A stretch of DNA of 6,063 bases from Devosia sp. (GTDB taxonomy: Bacteria > Pseudomonadota > Alphaproteobacteria > Rhizobiales > Devosiaceae). Below, piece after piece: positions 1-6,040 of the stretch. Location: assembly GCA_028290225.1 (NCBI GenBank), contig JAQGKH010000146.1:1-6063 (forward strand), written 5' to 3'. A program made the translations under genes and the position numbers. Position 1 is the stretch's first letter; the number at the start of each line of letters is the position of its first letter. Below the pieces are notes generated by a model. That model had not been told where the DNA came from and ran no database searches. It saw nothing but the letters and a program-made list of their open reading frames with translations.

Positions 1-37
1 GGTGGGAGCGAGGAAGGAGGCGATGTGGTGATCACAG

Positions 38-78
38 CGGGTCACCCACCCCGGCCCACCCCTCGAGGGGTCGGAGGA
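38..78. repeat. GC-rich palindromic intergenic element downstream of the permease gene
   Basis: This stretch contains a perfect 12-bp palindrome, CCCCTCGAGGGG at 59-70, flanked by C-rich and G-rich runs and a GTCACCC block. Read on the minus strand, its order (CTCGAGGGG, a G-rich run, then TGACCCGC) resembles the plus-strand sequence at 1021-1065 on the other side of the permease gene. The two look like diverged copies of one intergenic repeat in opposite orientation. No intrinsic terminator with a T run is visible. A minus-strand GTG at 35-33 could open the next operon gene (M-I-T-T-S-P-P-S), but those residues match nothing I recognise, so no gene is called in 1-106. Confidence 0.45.
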
Positions 79-106
79 GCAAAGCACGACTATCCTGCCT
101 GACCAG

Positions 107-979
107 CTAGGCATCGAGGTTCTTTCCGACGGCGCGCATCAGGAAGATGGCGACGATGTTGGCAATGACGACGGCCACCATGCCGCCCGCCGAGCCGGCG
201 CCGATATCGTTGGACAGGATTCCGGTGCGGAACACCAGGAAGGTGATGTTGGTGGAGGCATAGCCGGGGCCGCCGCCGGTGGTGACGCGGATTTCGGCGA
301 AAATGCCGAGCAGGAAGATGGTCTGGATCAGGATGACGATGGTGATCGCCCGGGCCATGTGGGGCAGGGTGATGTAGCGGAAGCGGTTGAGGGCGTTGGC
401 GCCGTCCATTTCGGCGGCTTCACGCTGTTCCTCGGACAGGGACTGGAGGGCCGTCAGCAGGATCAGGGTGGCAAAGGGGAGCCATTGCCAGGCGACGATG
501 ACGATCACCGACTGCAGGGGAAACTGGTTGAACCAATCCACCGGCTGCAGCCCGACGGCGCGCCAGAGATGGCCCAGCATGCCGTAACCGGGATGCATGA
601 AGCCGTTTTTCCAGACCAGCGCGGCGACGGGCGGCATGACGAAAAAGGGCGAGATGACGATGATGCGCAGGATGCCCTGGCCCCAGATCGGCTGATCGAG
701 CAGCAGTGCGAGCAGGGTGCCGCCAATCACGGTGATCAGCAGCACGCCGCCGACCAGCAACAGGGTGTTGAGCAGCGCTTGCGAGAAGCTGGCATCGCCA
801 ATGACGTAGACATAGTTTGCCCAGCCGGCAAAGCCGGTCATCATGGGATTAAGCAGATTGTAGTTCTGGAACGAGAACCACAGGGTCATCACCAGCGGCA
901 CGATCATCCAGACCAGGAGAACCAGCACGGCCGGCGCCATCATCAGGCGCGACAGGGTGCGGGTTTGGGCTGTGGCCAT
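107..979 (-). CDS. smoF: Sugar/polyol ABC transporter inner-membrane permease (SmoF/MalF-like)
   Basis: This is one of the two transmembrane subunits of a carbohydrate-uptake ABC importer. It carries substrate from the periplasmic binding protein across the inner membrane using the ATPase. The 290-residue length is usual for the SmoF/UgpA group. Six hydrophobic segments are visible near residues 14-36, 69-94, 103-123, 156-178, 211-230 and 266-284. The cytoplasmic EAA loop, which contacts the ATPase, starts at E187-A-A and includes the invariant G193 and P206. The family motif TTGGGP lies at 233-238. The ATG at 977-979 is preceded by AAGGGA (988-993) at 8-nt spacing. It follows smoE on the same strand but after 276 bp, where such genes are usually close together. 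The polyol assignment rests mainly on the adjacent binding protein; the permease alone would be called a generic sugar permease. Confidence 0.93.
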   Translation of the reverse strand: MATAQTRTLSRLMMAPAVLVLLVWMIVPLVMTLWFSFQNYNLLNPMMTGFAGWANYVYVIGDASFSQALLNTLLLVGGVLLITVIGGTLLALLLDQPIWGQGILRIIVISPFFVMPPVAALVWKNGFMHPGYGMLGHLWRAVGLQPVDWFNQFPLQSVIVIVAWQWLPFATLILLTALQSLSEEQREAAEMDGANALNRFRYITLPHMARAITIVILIQTIFLLGIFAEIRVTTGGGPGYASTNITFLVFRTGILSNDIGAGSAGGMVAVVIANIVAIFLMRAVGKNLDA

Positions 980-1011
980 GTGTTTGGTCCCTTATCCCCG
1001 GATGGTTCCAG

Positions 1012-1180
1012 TTTTCGTCCCCCGTCGAGGGAGGGTTGAGGTGGGGATTGGTTCAGTGACCCGCCGAGGGCCCCCCACCCTCGATCAGCCATTCGGGCGT
1101 AGCCCTCTGGCCTTTGGAATCGCTCCACTGGAACGATTTTGCCGTTCGGCCGACCCGAAGCCCATCAAGGGGAGGGAGGC
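1012..1180. repeat. Mosaic of intergenic inverted repeats between smoE and smoF
   Basis: Several short inverted repeats are packed here. GGTGGGG (1040-1046) pairs with CCCCACC (1073-1079). GGGC-GTA-GCCC lies at 1095-1105. AATCG-C-TCCA-C-TGGA-A-CGATT at 1118-1138 is a near-perfect palindrome with one mismatched pair. A G-rich tail (AAGGGGAGGGAGG) follows at about 1167-1179. The stretch resembles the mosaic intergenic repeats common in alphaproteobacterial genomes (RIME-like in style); I cannot assign a named family by eye. Some frames stay open through it, but nothing resembles a real protein. Confidence 0.45.
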
Positions 1181-1189
1181 GAAAGGGAT

Positions 1190-1247
1190 GAACCTGGTTT
1201 CGCTTTGCCACCCGGCCGCTCTGCTGGATCGGTCGGGTGGCAGGTTC
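1190..1247 (-). promoter_or_regulatory. Stem-loop in the smoE-smoF intergenic region
   Basis: TGCCACCCG at 1206-1214 and CGGGTGGCA at 1234-1242 form a perfect 9-bp inverted repeat. The inner CCG (1216-1218) and CGG (1230-1232) can extend it. The outer GAACC (1190-1194) and GGTTC (1243-1247) can close it across an internal bulge. It begins 9 nt past the smoE stop codon in transcript sense and has no following T run, so it is not a classical intrinsic terminator. By analogy with the REP hairpins between malE and malF, it probably protects the upstream smoE message from 3' exonucleases or attenuates readthrough. That role is inference. Confidence 0.6.
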
Positions 1248-1255
1248 GCCGAAGT

Positions 1256-2566
1256 CTACTTGATGTATCCGGCGCGGGTCATGTCGCGCAGGGCGGCTTC
1301 CTGGGCTTGGGCCAGGGCGTCATCGGCGGACATCTGGCCGGCCAGGGCGGCCGAGAAAAGCTGGCCGACATTGGTGCCGATGCCGGCGAACTCGGGAATG
1401 GCCACGAACTGGATGCCGGTATAGGGCACTGGCTTGACCGTGGGCTTGCTCGGGTCGGCGGCGTTGATGGAGTCCAGGGTCATCTGGGCGAACGGCGCCG
1501 CGGCCAGGTATTCCGCGTTCTCGTAAAGGGAGGTGCGGGTACCCGGAGGCACGTTGGCCCAGCCTTCCTCCTCGGCCACTGTGGCAAGATACTCCTTGCT
1601 CGTGGCCCAGTTGATGAACTGCTCGGCGGCTTCCTTTTGCTGGCTCGAATTGGGAACGGCCAGCGACCACGCCCACAGCCAGTTGGCGCGCTTGCCCAGG
1701 CCCGCATCGGGCGCCAGGGCAAAGGCGACCTGGTCGGCTACAGTGGAATCATCGGGGTTGGTGACAAAGGAAGCGGCCACCGTGGCGTCGATCCACATGC
1801 CGCACTTGCCCTGCTGGAACAGCGTCAGGTTTTCATTGAAGCCGTTTGAAGAGGCGCCGGCCGGTCCGGCATCGGCCATCAGCGACAGATAGGTGTCGAG
1901 CGTTTGTTTCCATTCCGGGCTGTCGAACTGGGGTTGCCAGTTCTCGTCGAACCAGCTGGCGCCAAAGGAATTGGCCATGGTGGTCAGGAAGGCGACGTTC
2001 TCGCCCCAGCCGGCCTTGCCACGCAGGCAGATGCCGTTGATGTCGGCGGCGCGGTCGGTCATGGCGCGCGCTGCCTGGCCGATGAACTCCCAGGTGGGTG
2101 CCTCGGGCATGGTCAGCCCGGCCTTTTCCATCAGGTCCTTGCGGTACATGATGAAGGACGACTCGGCATAGAACGGCGCCGCATAAAGCTTGCCTTCGTA
2201 GGACAGCCCGGCGCGCACCGGTGGCAGGATATCATCGACGTCGTATGCGGGGTCGGCGCTCAAGGCATCGAGCGGGGTGAGCCAGCCCTGCTTGGCCCAG
2301 ATCGGGGCTTCATAGGTGCCGATGGTCATCACGTCATACTGGCCGCCATTGGTGGCGATGTCGGTGGTGACGTTCTGGCGCAGCGTGTTTTCTTCGAGCA
2401 CGACCCAGTTCAGCGCGATGCCGGTTTGTTCGGTGAAGGCGGGGGACAGAGCCTGCATGCGCACCATGTCGCCATTGTTCACGGTGGCGATAGTGAGGGT
2501 TTGCGCCGATGCGGAAGTGGCGAGCGCCAAGGTAAAGGCGCCCACGAAAATGGGTGTCAGTTTCAT
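1256..2566 (-). CDS. smoE: Periplasmic polyol-binding protein of an ABC importer (SmoE-like, sorbitol/mannitol)
   Basis: This is the extracytoplasmic substrate-binding protein that captures a sugar alcohol, probably sorbitol or mannitol, and delivers it to the SmoFG permease. It has 436 residues, the usual SmoE length. A Sec signal peptide spans residues 1-21 with an A-S-A cleavage motif before Q22. The mature N-terminus (LTIATVNNGDMVRMQ), the segments TIGTYEAPIW (81-90), GICLRGKAGWGEN (178-190), GKCGMWIDATVAASF (253-267) and NWLWAW (295-300), and the YIK ending all match my memory of SmoE-family proteins. C180 and C255 are the only mature cysteines and may form a disulfide. I chose the ATG at 2564-2566 because a strong GGGAGGA (2571-2577) lies just upstream and the signal peptide starts there. 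The same frame stays open upstream to 2782, but those residues are basic and lack a signal sequence. This is the first gene of the transporter operon. Exact substrate is not proven. Confidence 0.95.
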   Translation of the reverse strand: MKLTPIFVGAFTLALATSASAQTLTIATVNNGDMVRMQALSPAFTEQTGIALNWVVLEENTLRQNVTTDIATNGGQYDVMTIGTYEAPIWAKQGWLTPLDALSADPAYDVDDILPPVRAGLSYEGKLYAAPFYAESSFIMYRKDLMEKAGLTMPEAPTWEFIGQAARAMTDRAADINGICLRGKAGWGENVAFLTTMANSFGASWFDENWQPQFDSPEWKQTLDTYLSLMADAGPAGASSNGFNENLTLFQQGKCGMWIDATVAASFVTNPDDSTVADQVAFALAPDAGLGKRANWLWAWSLAVPNSSQQKEAAEQFINWATSKEYLATVAEEEGWANVPPGTRTSLYENAEYLAAAPFAQMTLDSINAADPSKPTVKPVPYTGIQFVAIPEFAGIGTNVGQLFSAALAGQMSADDALAQAQEAALRDMTRAGYIK

Positions 2567-2580
2567 TGATTCCTCCCGAA

Positions 2581-2606
2581 CCGAAACAGCGTTTTTCCTG
2601 TTTCGG
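2581..2606. promoter_or_regulatory. Perfect inverted repeat in the smoE leader (operator or 5' hairpin)
   Basis: CCGAAACAG (2581-2589) and CTGTTTCGG (2598-2606) are exact reverse complements separated by 8 nt. The repeat ends 3 nt from the smoE Shine-Dalgarno sequence. As DNA it could be a repressor operator overlapping or just downstream of the transcription start; as RNA it would form a 9-bp hairpin beside the ribosome binding site. The sequence does not decide between these. No regulator gene of the transporter lies in the window. Confidence 0.6.
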
Positions 2607-2615
2607 CGATAAGCA

Positions 2616-2644
2616 AGTACTCGCCTTCTGGGCGAAGAAGTCAA
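2616..2644 (-). promoter_or_regulatory. Candidate sigma-70 promoter for smoE
   Basis: On the minus strand, TTGACT (2639-2644) matches five of six -35 consensus positions. The region 17 nt downstream, AGTACT (2616-2621), is a poor -10 match, so activator help would be expected. The spacer itself contains a 5-bp inverted repeat, TCGCC (2621-2625) and GGCGA (2631-2635). Transcription starting near 2608 would place the 2581-2606 inverted repeat at the very start of the message. The remaining 2645-2782 shows no convincing element and no clear terminator for the upstream co-polymerase gene. Confidence 0.35.
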
Positions 2645-2782
2645 GCGCGGTATGCTTGCGGCGAAGCGGTTGCTGCGCTGGGATAGACTATGCCGATGGC
2701 GGCCTGGTTGTGCATTCATCTGTGATAATGCGGAGGTGAGCTTGTCGAAGAAAGATTTCGGTCTGCCGGAGCGATGGATCAC

Positions 2783-4192
2783 TCAGTGGGACAGAGACCG
2801 CCGAGTTCGCCACGCGGACAGCTGCCAGCCGACCAGCGCGCCGGCGGCCGCGCCCAGGAGCAGCAGCAAGGGCGGGGTAAGCTGGCCTTGGTTGCCCGAG
2901 ACAAGCCGGGGCGGGGACAGCACCTGCACGTAAGGGGCATCACTGCCGTGGCTGAGTTGGGCCGCCTGGGACAGGAAGGTCTGGTACAGCCCCCGCTTGC
3001 GCGCTGCGTCCCGCTCCAGTTTCTGGAGTTCGCCATCGTCCTGCGCCCGGCCCGCGGGCATTGGCGGGGGAGCGGCGGGCAGGGCTGCCAAACGGGCGGC
3101 AAGGTCATCACGCCTGGTCCTGGCGCTAGCGGCGGCTGCGCTGGCGCGGGTGAGCAGGCGCCGGGCTTCCTCGGTGAATCGCGCCTGGGCCAGGTCGCGT
3201 TCGAACTGCAGATCCAGCATGGTGGGATGGCGCGGCCCCAGGATGAGGTCGGCAGTATTGATGCGGGCTTGCAGATCGAGCAAGTGCGCCTGGAGCGGCG
3301 CGAGGGTTGGGGCCCATACCGGTTCTTCCGGCAGCGTGCCGGCCGCGGCTTGCCGGAGGACATCGCGGCGGCGCTGGGCTTGCTCGAGCTCTTGGCTGAC
3401 GGCGGCAAGGTCATGTTCAAGCGCGACGCGGGCGGCTGGATCGATGGCAGGCTGGGGTGGGGGCGGTGGCGGTGCGTGCTCACGCCGAAAGGACTGCAAT
3501 GCGGTTTCGGCCGCTTGCGCATCGCTGCGCAAGTGTTCCAGCTCGCCGCGCAGGGCGTTGGCGCGCTGTTCCAGCTGCGCGGCGTCAAAGCGGGCAAGCT
3601 CGGCCTCGAAGGCTGCGGTTAGCGCCTGGGCGATGGCGACGGATTTTGCTCCATCACCGGTGGTGACGCTCAGCGACAAGAGGCCCGCATCCTGGGCGGA
3701 AGTGACGTTGATGCGCTCGGCAAGGCGGGACACCGCCTGTTGTTGGGAAGGCAAGCCCGCGTTGTCGCCCCCGAACTCGGCGTCTTCAGCCAGTGCCTGG
3801 GCCACGACTACTTGGTTGAGCACATTGGTTGACAAGAGCATGCGGCGCTTGGTTTCGGGGCCGAGGGAGCGGGCGTCGCCGGTAGTTTGGGCGCGGGCGG
3901 CCCCGGCAATGGGCGCTGCCAGCAGATCGGTGGATGCGGTGAACAGGGCCGGTTGCAGGATGCTCCAGCTTGCAGCGAGCAAAGCGCCGAGCAGGGCAAG
4001 GATCAGCACGCTCCATAGCAGAGTGAGGCGGTGCTGTGCGGGGTAGGGAGCAGTGGGCAGCCCCACGGGCTGCAGCAGGGGAGCGGGGCGGAAAGGGTGG
4101 CCGGCAGTTGCAGCTGGGCGGGTATCCAGGCGCGCATAAGCGCGACTGGCTGAAAAGGGCGCGGCGGGTGAAGGGCCAACGGCACTGGTCAT
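2783..4192 (-). CDS. Wzz/GumC-like polysaccharide co-polymerase (chain-length determinant), no kinase domain
   Basis: This is an inner-membrane protein of the polysaccharide co-polymerase type, which helps set chain length or export of exopolysaccharide. In 469 residues it has a proline- and alanine-rich cytoplasmic N-tail (1-54), a membrane segment (about 56-77), a large periplasmic part and a second membrane segment (about 439-457) with a short basic tail. The periplasmic part has coiled-coil-prone stretches near 195-240, 255-283, 330-372 and 385-412. Family marks are L-G-P-R-H-P-T-M at 318-325, as in GumC/Wzz proteins, and the R-x-L-Y-like stretch KRGLYQTFLSQ at 399-409. A run of six prolines (241-246) breaks the first helix region. 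No Walker motifs or C-terminal tyrosine cluster occur, so it is not a fused tyrosine autokinase. The proline-rich motif normally before the second membrane segment is degenerate. The ATG at 4190-4192 has AGGAA upstream at 5-nt spacing. No other polysaccharide gene is nearby, so pathway and partner are unknown. Confidence 0.82.
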   Translation of the reverse strand: MTSAVGPSPAAPFSASRAYARLDTRPAATAGHPFRPAPLLQPVGLPTAPYPAQHRLTLLWSVLILALLGALLAASWSILQPALFTASTDLLAAPIAGAARAQTTGDARSLGPETKRRMLLSTNVLNQVVVAQALAEDAEFGGDNAGLPSQQQAVSRLAERINVTSAQDAGLLSLSVTTGDGAKSVAIAQALTAAFEAELARFDAAQLEQRANALRGELEHLRSDAQAAETALQSFRREHAPPPPPPQPAIDPAARVALEHDLAAVSQELEQAQRRRDVLRQAAAGTLPEEPVWAPTLAPLQAHLLDLQARINTADLILGPRHPTMLDLQFERDLAQARFTEEARRLLTRASAAAASARTRRDDLAARLAALPAAPPPMPAGRAQDDGELQKLERDAARKRGLYQTFLSQAAQLSHGSDAPYVQVLSPPRLVSGNQGQLTPPLLLLLGAAAGALVGWQLSAWRTRRSLSH

Positions 4193-4279
4193 GCGGGTTC
4201 CTGCGGGGCTCCAGGCGGAAGCCGGCAGGACATTGTGTTGCGAGCACGCCGCGAAGGCGACTGCCCCGCTCTAACATTT

Positions 4280-4298
4280 ATGGTTAACGCAGCGTTAA
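4280..4298 (-). promoter_or_regulatory. CtrA binding box upstream of the co-polymerase gene
   Basis: The minus strand reads TTAACGCTGCGTTAACCAT. This is an exact TTAA-N7-TTAA, the CtrA consensus of alphaproteobacteria, and its second half is also the TTAACCAT half-site. The inner 15 bp (4284-4298) are a perfect palindrome around one central base. The site lies 87 bp before the co-polymerase ATG, within the 152-bp gap after the SDR gene, where a CtrA-controlled promoter would be expected. I see no clear -10 element to pair with it. Confidence 0.65.
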
Positions 4299-4344
4299 TC
4301 CACAGGTGAATGCGCGGGGCTCGGCTTTGGTGGGGAGCTTGCTG

Positions 4345-5124
4345 TCAGGGCATCAGCTGGCCGCCATTGACCTCGATGGTTTGGCCGATGATGTAGCCCG
4401 AAAGCGCTTCGGAGGCGAGGAACAGGTAGGCGCCGACGCAATCCTGCGCCACGCCGAGCCGCCCCTGGGGAATGGTCGCGAGCGCGGCATCCAGCTGGGC
4501 CTGGGTGGAATAACGCTCGTGGAACGGGGTGGTGATGACGCCGGGGGCAACGGCGTTGACGCGGATGTTGAAGGGGATCAGCTCCTTGGCCATGCCGCGG
4601 GTGACATTGCCGATAAAGGCCTTGGAGGAACCATAAAGGCCAGCGCCATTGCTCGCCCCGTTGCGGGCGGCGATGGAGGTGGTGTTGATCACAAAACCAC
4701 CTTGGCGCTTGAGGTGGGGAATGGCCGCGCGGGTGGCCGACAGCACCGAGCGGGCGTTGAGGTCCATCACGGCGTCGTAGTGTTCGTCGGTCCATTCGGC
4801 ATAGGGCTGGCGGGCCACCATGCCACCGGCATTGTTGATCAAGCCATCGAGGCGCCCGAAATGCGCGGCGGTTTGCTCGACGGCGCGCGCCAGTTCACCA
4901 GCGCGCGAGGCATCGGCCTGGACGAGGAAAACGCTGCCGCCTGCAGCCTCGATCGTTTCGGCAACGGTTTTCGCTTCGGCGGCGCTGCTGTTGTAATGCA
5001 GGCCCACCAAGGCGCCTTGTTGGGCAAAACCGGTGGCGAGAACGGCGCCGATCCCGGTGGAGGCGCCGGTGATCAGCACGGCCTTGCCGGCGAGATCGGG
5101 AATGGTGAGGGTGGATGCGGCCAC
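4345..5124 (-). CDS. SDR-family NAD(P)-dependent oxidoreductase (FabG-like)
   Basis: This is a classical short-chain dehydrogenase/reductase of 259 residues, a cytoplasmic enzyme that interconverts an alcohol and a ketone or aldehyde. The Rossmann cofactor motif TGASTGIG lies at 19-26 and D71 should contact adenine. NNAG is at 97-100, and the catalytic tetrad is N123, S150, Y164 and K168 (Y-G-S-S-K). After the second strand the sequence reads HYNSS (43-47) rather than an acidic residue, which favours NADP(H). The C-terminal GQTIEVNGG is the usual SDR ending. The start is GTG at 5122-5124, supported by GGAGA (5133-5137) at 8-nt spacing. It is transcribed divergently from the FNR-type regulator across 103 bp. 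The substrate cannot be read from sequence. It does not look like the NAD-dependent sorbitol dehydrogenase SmoS, despite lying on the same strand as the polyol transporter. Confidence 0.92.
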   Translation of the reverse strand: MAASTLTIPDLAGKAVLITGASTGIGAVLATGFAQQGALVGLHYNSSAAEAKTVAETIEAAGGSVFLVQADASRAGELARAVEQTAAHFGRLDGLINNAGGMVARQPYAEWTDEHYDAVMDLNARSVLSATRAAIPHLKRQGGFVINTTSIAARNGASNGAGLYGSSKAFIGNVTRGMAKELIPFNIRVNAVAPGVITTPFHERYSTQAQLDAALATIPQGRLGVAQDCVGAYLFLASEALSGYIIGQTIEVNGGQLMP

Positions 5125-5199
5125 GGGGAAGTTCTCCAGTTTGGGGCAGCAGGGTTGCGACCGGTTGGCGACTTGTCCACTGGTTTTTCGCAGGTCCCA

Positions 5200-5211
5200 C
5201 CGTTAAAACGG
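5200..5211. promoter_or_regulatory. Short inverted repeat in the divergent SDR/FNR promoter region
   Basis: CCGTT-AA-AACGG is a 5-bp inverted repeat with a 2-nt centre. It lies 6 nt before the Shine-Dalgarno sequence of the FNR-type gene and inside the 103-bp region shared with the divergent SDR gene. It could be an operator, but it is not an FNR or FixK box. I found no TTGAT-N4-ATCAA or TTG-N8-CAA in this gap, and no clear -35/-10 pair on either strand. Confidence 0.3.
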
Positions 5212-5227
5212 CCCGGCAGGAGCAAGC

Positions 5228-5953
5228 ATGGCGGCCGAGCGCAAGGACATTCACAATTCGGACGTGCCCATGCTGTGCCGCAGTTGCGAGGCGCGGCACC
5301 GGGGCATGTGCGGCGTGCTCGAGCCCGAGCAGCTGGTGGCGCTGGCCCGCGCCACGCACAAGGCGCGGCACGAGGCGGGCGCCGAATTGATCGGGGACAG
5401 CACGCAAATCCGCTCCTATGCCAATGTGATGCGGGGCGTGGTCAAGCTCAGCAAGGTGCTCGAGGATGGGCGCCAGCAGGTGGTGGGGCTGCAGTTCGCG
5501 CCCGATTTCCTTGGCCGATTGTTCGGGCATGAAAACGCGGTTACGGCGCAAGCGGCGTCCGAGGTCGAGCTGTGCGTGGTGCCCCGGGCGGCGCTTGAAG
5601 CCCTGATCACCCAAAACCCGGCGCTGGAACACAAGCTGATGCAGCAAACGCTACGCGAGCTGGATGAAGCGCGCGACTGGATGGTAACGCTGGGGCGCAA
5701 GACCGCGCAGGAAAAGGTCGCGAGCTTCCTTTATCTGCTCGCCACCCATTGCGACCCGTCGGCGGAGCTCAGCGCATCGGTGCGGTTCGAATTGCCCTTG
5801 AGCCGAAGCGATATCGGGGATTTCCTGGGTCTGACCCTGGAAACGGTGTCGCGCCAGATCAGCAAGCTGCGCCGATGGGGGGTGATCGAAGTGGCCAACA
5901 ACCGCCAGGTGGAGATCGCCGATCTCGCGCGCCTGAAGGCGCTGTGCGGCTGA
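5228..5953 (+). CDS. fnrL: Crp/Fnr-family oxygen-responsive transcription regulator (FnrL/FnrN-like)
   Basis: This is a global regulator expected to sense low oxygen through a [4Fe-4S] cluster and to switch genes for microaerobic or anaerobic life. In 241 residues it has an N-terminal cysteine cluster C17-x2-C20-x7-C28, the spacing of alphaproteobacterial FnrL/FnrN (E. coli FNR has C-x2-C-x5-C). The fourth ligand is C116, in the cyclic-nucleotide-binding-like beta barrel (about 35-125). A long dimerisation helix follows (about 128-158), then a winged helix-turn-helix. The recognition helix contains E205-T-V-S208-R209, the ExxSR signature of proteins that bind TTGAT-N4-ATCAA. With all four cysteines present it should sense oxygen directly, unlike FixK proteins. 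The ATG at 5228 has AGGAG (5218-5222) at 5-nt spacing. No matching FNR box is apparent here, so I cannot assign local targets. Confidence 0.93.
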   Translation: MAAERKDIHNSDVPMLCRSCEARHRGMCGVLEPEQLVALARATHKARHEAGAELIGDSTQIRSYANVMRGVVKLSKVLEDGRQQVVGLQFAPDFLGRLFGHENAVTAQAASEVELCVVPRAALEALITQNPALEHKLMQQTLRELDEARDWMVTLGRKTAQEKVASFLYLLATHCDPSAELSASVRFELPLSRSDIGDFLGLTLETVSRQISKLRRWGVIEVANNRQVEIADLARLKALCG

Positions 5954-6000
5954 AGCGCGCAACGACGCTCTGGACTTGGGCCCTCGATGATCTAGACTGC

Positions 6001-6019
6001 CCGGGCGTGGATGCCCCGG
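6001..6019 (+). terminator. Weak GC hairpin after the FNR-type gene
   Basis: CCGGG (6001-6005) can pair with CCCGG (6015-6019), and C6006 with G6013 may extend the stem with one bulged base. No T run follows, and the possible next gene begins about 20 nt later. It is at best a weak attenuator and may be chance in GC-rich DNA. Confidence 0.2.
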
Positions 6020-6040
6020 CGCCGCCGAGGTGAAGCGCCA

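Noticed and set aside
1..35. Possible start of the next operon gene (GTG at 35 on the minus strand)
   Set aside because: Only eleven codons are available, reading M-I-T-T-S-P-P-S-S-L-P. They do not resemble the expected second permease and lie beside a repeat element.
359..1039. Plus-strand open frame of 226 codons opposite the permease gene
   Set aside because: It is hydrophilic and low-complexity, rich in His, Gln and Gly, and is the mirror of a well-defined six-segment permease.
943..1128. Small minus-strand open frame in the smoE-smoF gap
   Set aside because: It reads through the repeat mosaic into the start of smoF. Its translation is repeat-derived and it has no convincing ribosome binding site.
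2567..2782. N-terminal extension of the smoE frame up to 2782
   Set aside because: The frame is open, but it would bury the signal peptide behind 72 mostly basic and polar residues. The ATG at 2566 has an excellent Shine-Dalgarno sequence and gives the family's normal length.
2997..4046. Plus-strand open frame of 349 codons opposite the co-polymerase gene
   Set aside because: The translation is low-complexity and rich in Ala, Arg and Ser with no motifs. The minus-strand protein has membrane segments, coiled coils and a family motif.
4284..4298. Palindrome TTAACGC-A-GCGTTAA as a terminator of the SDR gene
   Set aside because: It is AT-rich with a one-base centre and no T run. The exact TTAA-N7-TTAA spacing explains it better as a CtrA box.
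4826..4840. TTGATCAA resembling an FNR box
   Set aside because: It lacks the 4-nt spacer of TTGAT-N4-ATCAA and lies inside the SDR coding sequence.
4306..5532. Plus-strand open frame of 408 codons opposite the SDR gene and overlapping the regulator
   Set aside because: It is antisense to a clear SDR with an intact catalytic tetrad. Its translation is glycine- and alanine-rich with no domain features, as expected from an antisense frame in GC-rich DNA.
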